A DNA stretch of 64,000 nucleotides from Halorarum halophilum (GCF_013401515.1 NZ_CP058529.1:434001-498000), one strand, 5' to 3'; counted from the first letter of the stretch, positions 45,849-54,901 are shown. Made by a program: numbers and translations. Notes: generated by a model not told the origin, from the letters alone.

Positions 45849-47159
45849 ATGCGTCCGCCGGCAGTCGTCCTCGTCGTGCTCCTCCTCGTTCTCGCCGGCT
45901 GTGCGGCCGGCGGACAGTTAGTCTCCCCTGGGAACCCTGCGAACCCGGACTCCGTATCTCAGAGTTCCGAGTACGCGACCTCGACCGCCGGAACGACAAC
46001 CTCGGGGACTGCTTCGCCCACCGGGACGCCGGCCGACCGCTCGCCCCGATCGCTCGCCGCATCGTACGAGATCGAGGTCGAGGGGGGCGACCTCCCGGTG
46101 AACTACTCGCTCGTCTACGCCCGGGTCGTGGTCATGCTGAACCGGACCGAGGTCGACCCGCCGCGGCGGGTCGACATCGAGCCGGACTCCAGGATGGGTA
46201 TCGGAACGTCGCGTTACCCCGAGTTCTACCGCTTGCTCGGCATCCGTGTCCCTGATGGGCGGGATCGAACGCTCACGGCCGCAGCGTACGTCGCCTCGCC
46301 CAACACGGTGACGGTGAACCGCCGGATCCTCAACCGGACCGGCTTCACCGAGCGGACGCTTGCCCACGAGTCCGTCCACGTCGTCCAATTCCGAACGAAC
46401 GCGTTCAACCGGGTCGCGTCCGGCGTGGCCGAGGGCCGCCGGACGACGGACGATTCGCTGGTGAGCCGGAGCATCACAGAGGGCGTCGCGACGTACACGG
46501 AGGCGTCCTACGCAGCGCGCTACGGCACGGGGAACGCCACGCCGATCCGGACGATGGGCGACCGCTACCGGAACGCCAGCGGGGCGGCGAAGCTCGGGCT
46601 CGCGCCGTACTACTTCGGCGGCCGCTACGCCGACGACCGGGTCGACTCGCCCGCCGAGAGCAGGGAGATCTACGGCGAACCGCCGCGGACGACCGAGGAG
46701 TTGATCCACGGGCTCCCGGCCGGCTCCGAACCAGTCGCGGACCTGAACGTCTCCGGAATCGACGATGACGGCTGGGAACTCGTCCCGACGTCGCGCGACG
46801 GCTTCGGCGAACTGTTCCTCCGCGTCGTCCTCGGGAGCGAACTGAACGAGTCCAGGGCCGCAGCCGGCGCGGACGGCTGGGCAGCCGACAAGCGAGTCGC
46901 GTTCCGGAGCGAGGCCGAGGACGACGAGGGCACCGGCTACGCCTGGGTGCTCCGGTTCGACGACCCGGCGAACGCGACGGAGTTCGAGGAGGTCTTCGGC
47001 GAGTGGCGCGACGCGCGCGAGGGCGACGGGCCAGTCGCGACGGAACGCCTGGATGACCGGACCGTGGCGGTGTACCTCGGGGACGAGTCGTTCGTCACCG
47101 ACGCGTCCGCGAGCGACGAGGACGACACGGTCACGGTCCGCGTCGGGGAGACGGGGTAG
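45849..47159 (+). CDS. lipid-anchored surface protein with zincin-like HExxH (Hvo_1808-type)
   Basis: 436 residues from ATG 45849. A Sec-type signal with lipobox LAGC (Cys18) is followed by a Ser/Thr-rich stretch (about 25-70), typical of haloarchaeal cell-surface anchoring. The mature domain contains HESVH at about residues 178-182, a HExxH-type motif, within TLAHESVHVVQFRTNAF, and EGVATYTEASYAARYG further on supplies a possible third Glu. It looks like the Hvo_1808 family of surface proteins; peptidase activity is not proven. It ends 2 nt before the convergent small gene. Confidence 0.75.
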   Translation: MRPPAVVLVVLLLVLAGCAAGGQLVSPGNPANPDSVSQSSEYATSTAGTTTSGTASPTGTPADRSPRSLAASYEIEVEGGDLPVNYSLVYARVVVMLNRTEVDPPRRVDIEPDSRMGIGTSRYPEFYRLLGIRVPDGRDRTLTAAAYVASPNTVTVNRRILNRTGFTERTLAHESVHVVQFRTNAFNRVASGVAEGRRTTDDSLVSRSITEGVATYTEASYAARYGTGNATPIRTMGDRYRNASGAAKLGLAPYYFGGRYADDRVDSPAESREIYGEPPRTTEELIHGLPAGSEPVADLNVSGIDDDGWELVPTSRDGFGELFLRVVLGSELNESRAAAGADGWAADKRVAFRSEAEDDEGTGYAWVLRFDDPANATEFEEVFGEWRDAREGDGPVATERLDDRTVAVYLGDESFVTDASASDEDDTVTVRVGETG

Positions 47160-47161
47160 AC

Positions 47162-47323
47162 TTACAGGGAGAACAGCAGCGGGAGCCCGAACGCGATGAC
47201 GATGCCGACGAGCGCGACGAGCGCGCCGGTCGTGACCTGCCCGGTGGTGTACCCCTGCATGGGCGACGTGATGCGTTCGTCCGCGAACTCGCGGTAGTGT
47301 TCGTGATCGTGGTGGTCGGCCAT
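47162..47323 (-). CDS. small membrane protein with His/Asp-rich N-terminus
   Basis: 53 residues from ATG 47323. It begins MADHHDHEHYREFADERI, then MQGYTTGQVTTGALVALVGIVIAFGLPLLFSL, a single membrane helix at the C-terminus. Resembles short haloarchaeal proteins annotated DUF7550 (from memory). The histidine cluster could bind metal, but this is inference. A minus-strand GATTAAGTAC near 47345-47355 is a good TATA-like promoter for this start. Confidence 0.7.
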   Translation of the reverse strand: MADHHDHEHYREFADERITSPMQGYTTGQVTTGALVALVGIVIAFGLPLLFSL

Positions 47324-47483
47324 AGCCGTGAGTGGCACGCGGCCGTACTTAATCACTCGTGAAACGCCGCCGGCGTCGATGGTCGCGCAGGCGTCGTGGG
47401 TACGGATCCTCGCGAAGTAGGGCGAGCCCTGTCACGGACAGGTACGGAATAACAAGGAATCGCTGCGCTGTCCAGTGGGACAC

Positions 47484-48872
47484 ATGCGAGAGACACGAGA
47501 GCCCGAGAACGCGGCGGGCGTCGACAGGCGGTTCGTCCTCCGGACGCTCGGCGGATCCATCGCGCTGGGCTCCCTCGCGACGGAGGTCGAGGGCGAGACC
47601 GATTCCGACGGGGACGAGGAGTACGCCGTCGTCCAGGACGACGAGTGCGTGCCCGTCGTTCCCCTGTCGGGCGACCGGACGGTCGAGGAGCTGTACGACC
47701 TCCGGATTCCCGACCGGTTCGTCGGGGACAACGGCGCGACCGACCCGGGGAGCGGACCGTACTACCAGTCCAACGGGACCTCGGACCTCCAGCGGGAGAA
47801 CACGACGATCACGTTCCTCTACGAGGGTCCCGACGGCCTGAGCCTCGTCGTCGTCCACGACAGACCGGAAGGTACGGACGGCGGCTCGGTCAGTTGGACG
47901 CTCGAGGACGTGCCGTCCGACGCGGCGTGGGTCGTCAAGGACGACCTGTACATCGATCCCGATACAGACGACGAGGTCAATTTCGACCAGTGGTCGGTCG
48001 ACGGGAGCGAGCACGTCGTCGACTGGACGTGGGGGAGCGCGGGGACCGACGGCGGCGCGCTCGGTCCCCTCGAGGACGACTTCAGCATCGGGCTCGACCC
48101 GGCGTTCAACGAACAGTCCGCGCTCTGGGGGGAACACTACGCGGAGGACCCGATCACCGACTGGCAAGTGCTATCGTTCCCCGACGGGCGGGAGGAGCCG
48201 GAGCGTACCTCCCTGGCGCTCGACGAGCGAGTCACGATCCGAGCGGAGGCGTGCGACGAGGGCGATTCCGCCGGCAAGATCGCCGATCCGGACGAGGGGG
48301 ACGAGGACCGGAAGGACGAAGATGACCACGAAAAGGACGAGGACGACGAGAAGGAAGACGAGGACCGGAAAGACAGGGATTCGGACCGAGACGAGAAGGA
48401 GGACGACGAGAAGGATGGGCACGAGGACGAAGGGGAGGATACCGACGAAGACGAGGAGGAAGGAGTCGAGAGTGACGAGAAGGGGGAGATAGAGGACGAA
48501 GGGGAGGACGAGGACGACAACGACGGGAAAGACGACGACGAGGACGAGGACGATGGGGAGGACACCAACGAGGACGAAGAAGAGGGGGGCGAGAAGGACG
48601 ACGATGAGGACGGCGAGGAGGAGGAGAAAGATGAGGAAGACAACGCGGACGAAGAGGAGGACGAGAAGGACGATGACGATGATGACGATGATGACGACGA
48701 GGAAGACGAGGACGAGGAGGAGGAGGAGGAGGAGGAAGGCGACGAAGACGATGAGGACGACGACGAAAAGGAACGCGGACGAGGAAACGGTCGCGGGAAC
48801 GGCCGTGGCGACGGGGGAGGAGGTAACGGAAACGGCCGCGGCGGCGGGACCGGTCGCGGTAACGATCGGTAA
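47484..48872 (+). CDS. Tat-exported protein with very long Asp/Glu/Lys-rich tail and Gly-Arg-Asn terminus
   Basis: 462 residues from ATG 47484. RRFVLRTLGGSIALGSLATEVEG (from residue 13) looks like a Tat signal without a lipobox. Residues 40-260 form a globular domain (VSWTLEDVPSDAAWVVKDDLYIDPDTDDEVNFDQWSVDG; similar to a haloarchaeal surface-protein module). From about residue 267 to 429 the chain is almost only Asp, Glu and Lys, including a run of ten Asp. The last 33 residues are Gly/Arg/Asn repeats. The tail DNA is a GAN-rich degenerate microsatellite and may vary in length. Function unknown. Confidence 0.75.
   Translation: MRETREPENAAGVDRRFVLRTLGGSIALGSLATEVEGETDSDGDEEYAVVQDDECVPVVPLSGDRTVEELYDLRIPDRFVGDNGATDPGSGPYYQSNGTSDLQRENTTITFLYEGPDGLSLVVVHDRPEGTDGGSVSWTLEDVPSDAAWVVKDDLYIDPDTDDEVNFDQWSVDGSEHVVDWTWGSAGTDGGALGPLEDDFSIGLDPAFNEQSALWGEHYAEDPITDWQVLSFPDGREEPERTSLALDERVTIRAEACDEGDSAGKIADPDEGDEDRKDEDDHEKDEDDEKEDEDRKDRDSDRDEKEDDEKDGHEDEGEDTDEDEEEGVESDEKGEIEDEGEDEDDNDGKDDDEDEDDGEDTNEDEEEGGEKDDDEDGEEEEKDEEDNADEEEDEKDDDDDDDDDDEEDEDEEEEEEEEGDEDDEDDDEKERGRGNGRGNGRGDGGGGNGNGRGGGTGRGNDR
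48290..48785 (+). repeat. GAC/GAG/AAG-rich low-complexity tract inside the acidic-tail gene
   Basis: About 500 bases made nearly only of GAC, GAT, GAG, GAA and AAG codons. No fixed period, but short units such as GACGAGGAC and GATGACGAT recur. Slippage here would change tail length in steps of three without breaking the frame. Confidence 0.7.
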
Positions 48873-49092
48873 TCCGGGCTGCTGACCGTCGACCGACTCA
48901 CTTCTTTCCGGATTGGCGACTGCTGACGGTTCGGACTCGGTCGAACCGGGACGCCCGCCGCTTCCGACCGTCGAACCGTCTCACCGAACCGCCGAAACAG
49001 GCCACGACCAACAGGCTAATACCCCGAAACGGTCTGATTTCAGGTGTGACCGAATCCCGGGAATCCGTCCCGAACGACACCCAGAACACCTC

Positions 49093-49908
49093 ATGCCACT
49101 GACCAAGCGCATCATCCCCTGCATCGACGTGGACCTCGACGAGAACGGGGACGCCGCCGTCTACACCGGGGTCAACTTCGAGGACCTCCGGTACACCGGC
49201 GACCCCGTCGAGATGGCGAAGAAGTACAACGCCGCCGGCGCCGACGAGTTCGTCTTCCTCGACATCACCGCCTCCGCGGAGGGCCGGGAGACGATGCTCG
49301 ATACCGTCTCGGCGGTCGCGGACGAGTGCTTCATCCCGCTCACCGTCGGCGGCGGCATCCGCACACGCGAGGACATCAAGGAGACGCTCCGGGCCGGCGC
49401 GGACAAGGTGTCCATCAACTCGGGCGCCATCGCGAACCCCGAACTCGTCACGAAGGGGGCCGAGTCGTTCGGGAGCCAGTGCATCGTCATCTCCGTTGAC
49501 TCGAAGCGCCGCTTCGACGAGCGCGGCGAGCACTACGTCGAGGTGGACGGCGAGTCCTGCTGGTTCGAGTGCACGGTCAAGGGCGGTCGCGAGGGGACCG
49601 GCCTGGACGTGGTCGAGTGGGCCGTCGAGGCCGAGGAACGCGGCGCCGGCGAACTGTTCGTCAACTCCATCGACGCCGATGGCACCGAGGAGGGGTACGA
49701 CATCCCCCTCACGGCGGCCGTCTGTGACGCCGTCTCGACGCCGGTGATCGCCTCGTCGGGCTGTGGCGGCCCCGAGGACATGTACGAGGTGTTCACCGAC
49801 GCGGGCGCCGACGCGGCGCTCGCCGCCTCGATCTTTCACTTCGACGAGTACGGCATCGACGAGGTGAAGGCGTACCTCGACGAGCACGGCCTCCCGATCC
49901 GACTGTAA
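49093..49908 (+). CDS. hisF: imidazole glycerol phosphate synthase cyclase subunit HisF
   Basis: 271 residues from ATG 49093; the frame is open upstream but this start gives the canonical [14 protein letters not shown]. (beta/alpha)8 barrel motifs: CIDVD near residue 10, [16 protein letters not shown], and [13 protein letters not shown], with IASSGCGG near the C-terminus binding phosphate. HisF uses ammonia from HisH to make imidazole glycerol phosphate and AICAR in histidine synthesis. The insertion [20 protein letters not shown] extends one barrel loop. No other his gene is adjacent. Confidence 0.93.
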   Translation: MPLTKRIIPCIDVDLDENGDAAVYTGVNFEDLRYTGDPVEMAKKYNAAGADEFVFLDITASAEGRETMLDTVSAVADECFIPLTVGGGIRTREDIKETLRAGADKVSINSGAIANPELVTKGAESFGSQCIVISVDSKRRFDERGEHYVEVDGESCWFECTVKGGREGTGLDVVEWAVEAEERGAGELFVNSIDADGTEEGYDIPLTAAVCDAVSTPVIASSGCGGPEDMYEVFTDAGADAALAASIFHFDEYGIDEVKAYLDEHGLPIRL

Positions 49909-50012
49909 TCCGAAGCACCACGTCCGCCGGGTCCCGAGCGACTCGCCGGTTCTCACACGGATATACCCTGACCGATACGCTTTTGCTCGGGTCGCGTACC
50001 TGGGGGTACGTA

Positions 50013-50471
50013 GTGACGTTCGAGCACCGGGTCGACGGCCGCCTCGCCGTCTGGGACCTGACCGAGGTCGTCGAACCGACGGACGCCGAAACGGCCGCGC
50101 TGCTCGAGGATTTTCGCACCGTCACGTCCTCGAGTGACCTCGTCGGCGTCGTCTTCGAACTGTACGACGGGGACGAGATCTCCGGCGACAGTTTCGACGA
50201 CATCCCATCGTTCGTCGCGGTCGCGGAGCAGAGCAGCATCGAGCGTGTCGCGATCGCCTCGGGGGGAGACGCGTCGGTCGTCGTCTTCGGGCGAGTCCAC
50301 GGCGCCGACCTCGAGATCAGTGTCTTTGACGACGTCGAGGACGCGATCGAGTGGACACGACGAGCGGACGATTCGGGGACGCGAGCGGACACGGGCAGGG
50401 AGCGACCGACGGATCCCGACGTCGAACGCGACGCGCTCGACGGCCGGTCGTCGCTCGAACACGGCCGCTGA
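50013..50471 (+). CDS. hypothetical cytoplasmic protein
   Basis: 152 residues from GTG 50013. The first 110 residues (FEHRVDGRLAVWDLTEVVEPTDAETAALLEDF, VFELYDGDEISGDSFDDIPSF, SVVVFGRVHGADLEISVFDDVEDAIEWTRR) have an alternating alpha/beta pattern that could be STAS/SpoIIAA-like; this is a guess. The last 30 residues are charged and disordered. A TATA-like GCTTTTGC lies at 49979-49986, about 30 nt upstream. Confidence 0.55.
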   Translation: MTFEHRVDGRLAVWDLTEVVEPTDAETAALLEDFRTVTSSSDLVGVVFELYDGDEISGDSFDDIPSFVAVAEQSSIERVAIASGGDASVVVFGRVHGADLEISVFDDVEDAIEWTRRADDSGTRADTGRERPTDPDVERDALDGRSSLEHGR

Positions 50472-50504
50472 AGGTTGAAGCCCCAGCGTCGCGTAGAGCC
50501 GAGC

Positions 50505-51059
50505 ATGAGCGACGACGTCGGTCGATTCTACGTCGAACGGGTTCGCGAGCGACGCCGACACAAGGATGAGTTCTTCGCCGACCACCCCCAGTCGCCGATC
50601 CCGACGGCCGAGCGGTCCGACTTCGAGGGCCTCCGGTACTTCGATCCGGATCCGGACTATCGCGTCGAGGCCGAACTCCGCGAGCACGACGAACCGGAGG
50701 AGATCGCCGTGGAGACGACGGGCGAAGGCGAGCGTCGGTACCGGAACGTCGGCGAGTTTCGGTTCAGGCTGGCGGGCGAGGACGTGACCCTCAATGCGTA
50801 CCGGTCGCCCGGCGACGACAGTCGGCTGTGGGTCCCCTTCCGCGATGGGACGAGCGGCGACGGGACGTACCCGGCCGGGCGGTATCTCGACCTCGAGGAT
50901 CCCGACGACCGGACGGAGGGCGGCGCCTGGGTCCTGGACTTCAACGAGGCGTACAGCCCCTATTGCGCGTACTCGGAGGCGTACGAGTGTCCGCTGGTCC
51001 CGATTGAGAACTGGCTGGATGTGTCGGTGCGCGCCGGGGAGAAAACGCCGGAGAAGTGA
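50505..51059 (+). CDS. DUF1684-family protein
   Basis: 184 residues from ATG 50505. Typical DUF1684 features: RERRRHKDEFFADHPQSPI near the N-terminus, FGLRYFDPDPDYRVEA-type segment, and the C-terminal LDFNEAYSPYCAYSEAYECPLVPIENWLDV. Family function is unknown. The gene is 33 nt downstream of the preceding hypothetical gene on the same strand, so may be cotranscribed. Confidence 0.75.
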   Translation: MSDDVGRFYVERVRERRRHKDEFFADHPQSPIPTAERSDFEGLRYFDPDPDYRVEAELREHDEPEEIAVETTGEGERRYRNVGEFRFRLAGEDVTLNAYRSPGDDSRLWVPFRDGTSGDGTYPAGRYLDLEDPDDRTEGGAWVLDFNEAYSPYCAYSEAYECPLVPIENWLDVSVRAGEKTPEK

Positions 51060-51068
51060 ACTGGCGAG

Positions 51069-51365
51069 TTACGCGGCCGAGGCGAACGCGTCCTCGATGT
51101 TCCGGTACAGCGTCCCCATCCGGTCGCTCACCGAGTCGGAGGCCGTCTCGAGCGCGTCGAGCGGGTCGACGCTGTCCTCCGTCTTGATCGAGAGAATGGG
51201 CTCGGTCTGGCCGCCGGACTGCTCCGGGTTCATGTCGTAGGTCGCCGCGGCGACGCCGTCGGTCTCGAGCAGCGCGCCCTTGAGGACGTTCATGAACGTG
51301 TGGTCCTCGCCGGCGACCTCGATGCGAAGTTCCTCGTCCGTCTTCTCGAGAACGCGGAGTTCCAT
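51069..51365 (-). CDS. rpoL: DNA-directed RNA polymerase subunit L
   Basis: 98 residues from ATG 51365; an upstream in-frame ATG at 51419 would overlap the promoter. [33 protein letters not shown] matches the Rpb11/Rpo11 family, which heterodimerises with subunit D at the base of the polymerase. The dimerisation helix and strand order fit. It converges on the DUF1684 gene with 9 nt between them. A TATA-like CTAAAAC lies at about 51388-51394. Confidence 0.9.
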   Translation of the reverse strand: MELRVLEKTDEELRIEVAGEDHTFMNVLKGALLETDGVAAATYDMNPEQSGGQTEPILSIKTEDSVDPLDALETASDSVSDRMGTLYRNIEDAFASAA

Positions 51366-51473
51366 GGCGAGCGATTCGCCGAGGGCGCGTTTTAGTGTTG
51401 TGTTCCTTGGTTGTCCCACTAATCCACGGGTGCTCTAGCGGAGGCCGTCGGTGAGTTCAGTCCAACTAGACCC

Positions 51474-52472
51474 TCACTCCTCGAACTCGACGACGCGGTC
51501 GATGCCGACGTCGGGGAACAGCGCGTCGACGTCGGGGTCCGACTCGACGAGGACGTACTCCCGGCCGTCGCGTTCGGCGACGCCGTCGGCCGCGAGGTGG
51601 TCGAGGTGCGCGAACGCCTCCCCCGGCCCGTGGAGGATGTGGATGGATTCGAGGTCGCCGAACAGGTTGGCGCTCACCTCCCAGGGCGTGCTCGGGCCGT
51701 TCCGGTCGAGCGCGTCCACTACGTTTTCGGTGCGCTCCCGGTGGTGCCGGAGGATGGTCGCCGCACGACCGGCCGGGTCGTCGATGCGGTCGCGGTGACC
51801 TGGCCAGGCACGGTCCCAGTCCCGGTCGACGATTTCGACGAGGCTGGCGACGTACTTCGCGAGTGGGGCCTCTACCCTGACGTCCGCGCCGCCGACGTTC
51901 GGCGTGTACTTCGGGAGGATCGCGTCGCCGACGAACGCCTCGTCCGCGTCGGCGTCGGCGAACGCGGTCAGGCCGGCGGCGTGGCCGGGCAGGTGGACCG
52001 CCTCGAGCGTCCGTCCGTTCACCTCGAAGGTGTCCCCGTCCACGAACGGCGTCACGTCCGCCGGCGAACCGGCGAGTTCGATGTTCCGCCGGAGCACTCC
52101 CACCAGCTCCTCCTGCGAGTCGTCGGGGATGCCCCACTCGTCGAACGTGGCCCGCTGCTGACGGGAGTCGGCGAGGAACGAGTCCCGGACGTTCGAGACG
52201 AGCGGGGCGTCGGCCTTGTGGACGTGAACGCTCGCGCCCGAGGCGTCCTGGATCTCCCCGGCGAGTCCGGCGTGGTCCGAGTGCCAGTGGGTGAGGAACA
52301 GCCGATCGATGTCCGCGAGTTCGAGGCCGTGTTCGGCGAGTCCCTCCGTCAGTTCGGTTCGGACCTCGGGGTGGGAGACGCCGGCGTCGATGAGGACCGT
52401 CTCGTCGCCCACGAGGAGATAGACGTTGTTCAACCCCTCGAAGGCTGTGTTGTGCAGCCGGATGCGTTCCAT
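51474..52472 (-). CDS. metallo-beta-lactamase-fold hydrolase
   Basis: 332 residues from ATG 52472. The metal site THWHSDHAG (His62, His64, Asp66, His67) is intact, with further ligands in VHLPGHAAG and AFVGDAIL. The C-terminal 80 residues (HHRERTENVVDALDRNGPSTPWEVSANLFGDLESIHILHGPGEAFAHLDHL) look like a winged-helix domain, as in LACTB2/glyoxalase II-like hydrolases. Substrate unknown; a thioester or RNA is possible. Confidence 0.82.
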   Translation of the reverse strand: MERIRLHNTAFEGLNNVYLLVGDETVLIDAGVSHPEVRTELTEGLAEHGLELADIDRLFLTHWHSDHAGLAGEIQDASGASVHVHKADAPLVSNVRDSFLADSRQQRATFDEWGIPDDSQEELVGVLRRNIELAGSPADVTPFVDGDTFEVNGRTLEAVHLPGHAAGLTAFADADADEAFVGDAILPKYTPNVGGADVRVEAPLAKYVASLVEIVDRDWDRAWPGHRDRIDDPAGRAATILRHHRERTENVVDALDRNGPSTPWEVSANLFGDLESIHILHGPGEAFAHLDHLAADGVAERDGREYVLVESDPDVDALFPDVGIDRVVEFEE

Positions 52473-52831
52473 GCCACGGGATGGGCCAGCGCGGGGCAAG
52501 AGGGTTCCCATCCCTGCCACCCGACGGTGTTTCCTGCCTGGACCGCCATACATTCTCGAAATCAGACGTGACGGCCGGTAGATAAATGTCGGATGATCGC
52601 GCCGCTAGTCGGGCCTCATGTCGGAACAGGTGATCGCCGGCCGTCGGGTCACGGTCGGCGAACACCGATCAGGGACGGTCGATCGCACCGATACGCGTGC
52701 GGTCTGACAGTCAGACGCGTCCGGGTGACCGCCGACGGGGGGGTCGTCTCGGGGCGACAAAAAACCGCGGTGAGGCGTCAAAACTTGTCGCCCCCCGAAC
52801 CGATGGAGGGGGGCTTCCGGAACGGCGCCCC
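52473..52831. other. 359-base gap with paired inverted repeats
   Basis: No convincing gene. Small frames (for example 52618-52707, 29 codons) have no recognisable product. The right part carries two mutually exclusive hairpins (52751-52794 and 52790-52814) downstream of the uracil-DNA glycosylase gene. Confidence 0.5.
52751..52814 (-). terminator. alternative hairpins downstream of the uracil-DNA glycosylase gene
   Basis: Hairpin A pairs GGGGCGACAA (52751-52760) with TTGTCGCCCC (52785-52794), ten base pairs without mismatch. Hairpin B pairs GCCCCCC (52790-52796) with GGGGGGC (52808-52814). They share bases 52790-52794, so only one can form. On the minus strand a TTTTTTGTC run follows (52758-52764), fitting a terminator for the gene ending at 52832. 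Confidence 0.45.
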
Positions 52832-53461
52832 TCACCGAACCAGGTACGGGTCGGCCCCGGCGATGAACCGACCGAGGTCGGACTCACGGCGGTAGTCGGT
52901 CGCGCGGAGCATGTCGATCGCCGCGACGAGGTCCGGGCCGTCCGTCTCGTCCCACTCTCGAGGGTCGCGCACGGGGAGGACGAGCCAGCCGGACCCGCGG
53001 AGTTCGCGACCGTGGAGCGCCTCCATATCGATCTCCGTCTTCCACGCTTGCGCGGTGTACGTCTCGAGGACGTGTTCGGTCGCGCGCTCTCCGACCGGGA
53101 GCAGGACGTGTGCGGAGATGGCGCGGAGCTCCGCGTCGAAGAACCGCTCCATGTCGTCGTACGACGCCTCCGTGGGCTCGCCGTCCGGGACGCACATGTG
53201 GAGATACGAGAGGAACGTGGAGTCGACTTCGGGCGCGTCACCTGTCGTCCGGAGCAACCCAGCCTCGGCGAGGGCGTCCTGGAGCCGTTCGGCGGCGGGA
53301 GTGCCGGTGAACGGGATGCCGGTCTCGGCGCCGCCGTGGACGCCGGGGTGGTCGCCGACGACGTGGAAGTCCGCGTTGGCGTCGCCGTAGCCCGGGACGT
53401 ACCGCGAGCAGTCCGGTTCCATCCCGAACGGGTTCGAGATGCGGTCGGTGACGTTCTTCAC
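52832..53461 (-). CDS. uracil-DNA glycosylase-superfamily protein
   Basis: 209 residues from GTG 53461; other in-frame starts lie much further up, and this start gives VKNVTDRISNPFGMEPDC. The active-site-like strand is FHVVGDHPGVHGGAETGIPFTG, matching motif 1 of the family, and VLLPVGERATEHVLE occupies the position of the C-terminal motif. The catalytic identity of each residue is not certain, so it might be a diverged member acting on other substrates. Base-excision repair role inferred. Confidence 0.72.
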   Translation of the reverse strand: MKNVTDRISNPFGMEPDCSRYVPGYGDANADFHVVGDHPGVHGGAETGIPFTGTPAAERLQDALAEAGLLRTTGDAPEVDSTFLSYLHMCVPDGEPTEASYDDMERFFDAELRAISAHVLLPVGERATEHVLETYTAQAWKTEIDMEALHGRELRGSGWLVLPVRDPREWDETDGPDLVAAIDMLRATDYRRESDLGRFIAGADPYLVR

Positions 53462-53588
53462 GGGGCCGTGTACGGTCGGTTCGGCCCATGTCGTTTGCGG
53501 TTCGTCGGTGAGCGGACGATCCCGTCCGATCGAGTCGAGAGGTGACGGCGACCGTCCCACCGGGTCGAAGAACGGCGCGGCCGTCCGC

Positions 53589-54062
53589 TCACAGTTCGAC
53601 GCCGGACGGGATGAGGCTCTCGCGGCGGAGCAGGTTCCCGTCGGGGTCGTACACGAGGAACGTCTCCTTCTCGTAGGTGACGAGCGGCTTCCCGTCGACG
53701 GTGATCTCGACCCGGAAGCTCCCGTCGTCACCGTCGCGTCGGCCGTACTCGCGGGCCGCGCGGATGAACCGGAGGACGTCGTCGGCGTCCTCGTTGAGTT
53801 CGAGGACGAAGTCGCCAGTGATCCGGTTCGTCACGCCAACGACGCCCGTCGCGTCCGGATCGCGTTCGTGGGACCCCTGGAGGCGGAAGGCGACGTCCGT
53901 CTCTTCGGCGACCAGCAGGTCGCCCTCGGTCCCGGTGAGGCGCTCTCGGAGCAGATCATCCGGCCCGTGGAAGTCGATATACACGAGGGGTTTCCGCGGC
54001 TCCCCGTCCGTGTCCACCCACTCGACGTGCTCCACGTTCAGTTCGAAGTAGTCGCGCCTCAT
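53589..54062 (-). CDS. conserved haloarchaeal protein of unknown function
   Basis: 157 residues from ATG 54062. Mostly beta-strand pattern: LVYIDFHGPDDLLRERL, VAFRLQGSHERD, GDFVLELNEDADDVLRFIRAAREYG, FRVEITVDGKPLVTYEKETFLVYD, suggesting a single compact domain. It resembles, from memory, the haloarchaeal DUF5793 group; unverified. The region between it and the glycosylase gene (53462-53588) shows no gene. Confidence 0.65.
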   Translation of the reverse strand: MRRDYFELNVEHVEWVDTDGEPRKPLVYIDFHGPDDLLRERLTGTEGDLLVAEETDVAFRLQGSHERDPDATGVVGVTNRITGDFVLELNEDADDVLRFIRAAREYGRRDGDDGSFRVEITVDGKPLVTYEKETFLVYDPDGNLLRRESLIPSGVEL

Positions 54063-54200
54063 TCCCTACGCGTGAATTTGTGGTACGCGGGTATCAACGT
54101 AACGCCACCGGCCCCGTGCCTGGGCCGGGTATCCCGGCACGGAGTCGACGCGAGGAGGACCGCGGAGCGCGACCATCGGCCCGCGAGGAGGGTTCGCACG

Positions 54201-54208
54201 GTTTTATG
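54201..54208 (+). promoter_or_regulatory. TATA-like element of the membrane protein at 54232
   Basis: GTTTTATG lies about 28 nt before ATG 54232, supporting that start. Confidence 0.45.
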
Positions 54209-54231
54209 TCGCCCGGGGTTCCCGGCGTCGT

Positions 54232-54765
54232 ATGGTCTGGGTCCGCTCGGAGTACGCGGGGGAACTTGCGGTGCTCTCGACGTGGTTCTCCGCGCTCATC
54301 CCGTGGAACGTCTTCCTCGGCTCGGTCGCGGGCGGGAGCATCGTGCTCGTCCGCTTCCCGCTGCTCGAGGTCCAGTACGCGTTCGGCGTTCCGCTCGCCC
54401 GGGGGACCAGCGTCCGTGACCCGGTGTCCGCCTACCAGCTCCAGGCGGGACAGACGGTCGCCAGCGCCTACGCCGCGTGGCTCGTCGGCGCGGCACTCCT
54501 CCTCGCCGCCATCGCGGTCTCCGTCTACTACTACCGGGCGGAGGAGCGGGCTGAGGCGTGGTCGGTCGACCCGGTGAGCGTCCTCGGCGCGCTTCTCGCG
54601 GTCTGTGGCGTCGTCTTCGCGGTCGCGTCGCTGCTGTTGACCGGCGGGTTCCTGGGGGTCGACCTCGGCGTCGGGGGCGGCCTCGACGGGATCTCGATCC
54701 CCGTCGGCGTCGTCTTCTACCTAACCTTCGGGGCGCTGCTGCTCCGTGCCGAACAGGTCGGCTGA
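54232..54765 (+). CDS. polytopic membrane protein of unknown function
   Basis: 177 residues from ATG 54232. About four membrane segments (residues 14-40, 82-102, 120-140 and 155-172), with a polar loop near residues 60-78 (ARGTSVRDPVSAYQLQAGQ). No family recognised with certainty. It stands alone with its own promoter. Confidence 0.65.
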   Translation: MVWVRSEYAGELAVLSTWFSALIPWNVFLGSVAGGSIVLVRFPLLEVQYAFGVPLARGTSVRDPVSAYQLQAGQTVASAYAAWLVGAALLLAAIAVSVYYYRAEERAEAWSVDPVSVLGALLAVCGVVFAVASLLLTGGFLGVDLGVGGGLDGISIPVGVVFYLTFGALLLRAEQVG

Positions 54766-54901
54766 GTCGGATTCAGATCGCCCTGTCGGGTTCAGGGAAA
54801 CCCTCCCCGGGCGACGCGGGATGCGCGAACGTTCGAGGACCACCCCGCGGAGCAAACCGATCGACCGGGGGTGATTCCGACACGTGATACTCGGCGGTGC
54901 C

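Noticed and set aside
48290-48785. Possible CRISPR or tandem-repeat array
   Set aside because: Triplet low complexity inside a coding frame, without regular repeats and spacers.
48137-48901. Ser-rich minus-strand frame opposite the acidic repeat
   Set aside because: It is only the complement of GAC/GAG codons read as serine.
52618-52707. 29-codon frame in the gap before the glycosylase gene
   Set aside because: A TATA-like TAGATAAAT lies about 40 nt upstream, but there is no family resemblance; too weak to annotate.
52593-52895. 100-codon plus-strand frame overlapping the glycosylase gene end
   Set aside because: Random-looking composition and overlap with a well-supported gene.
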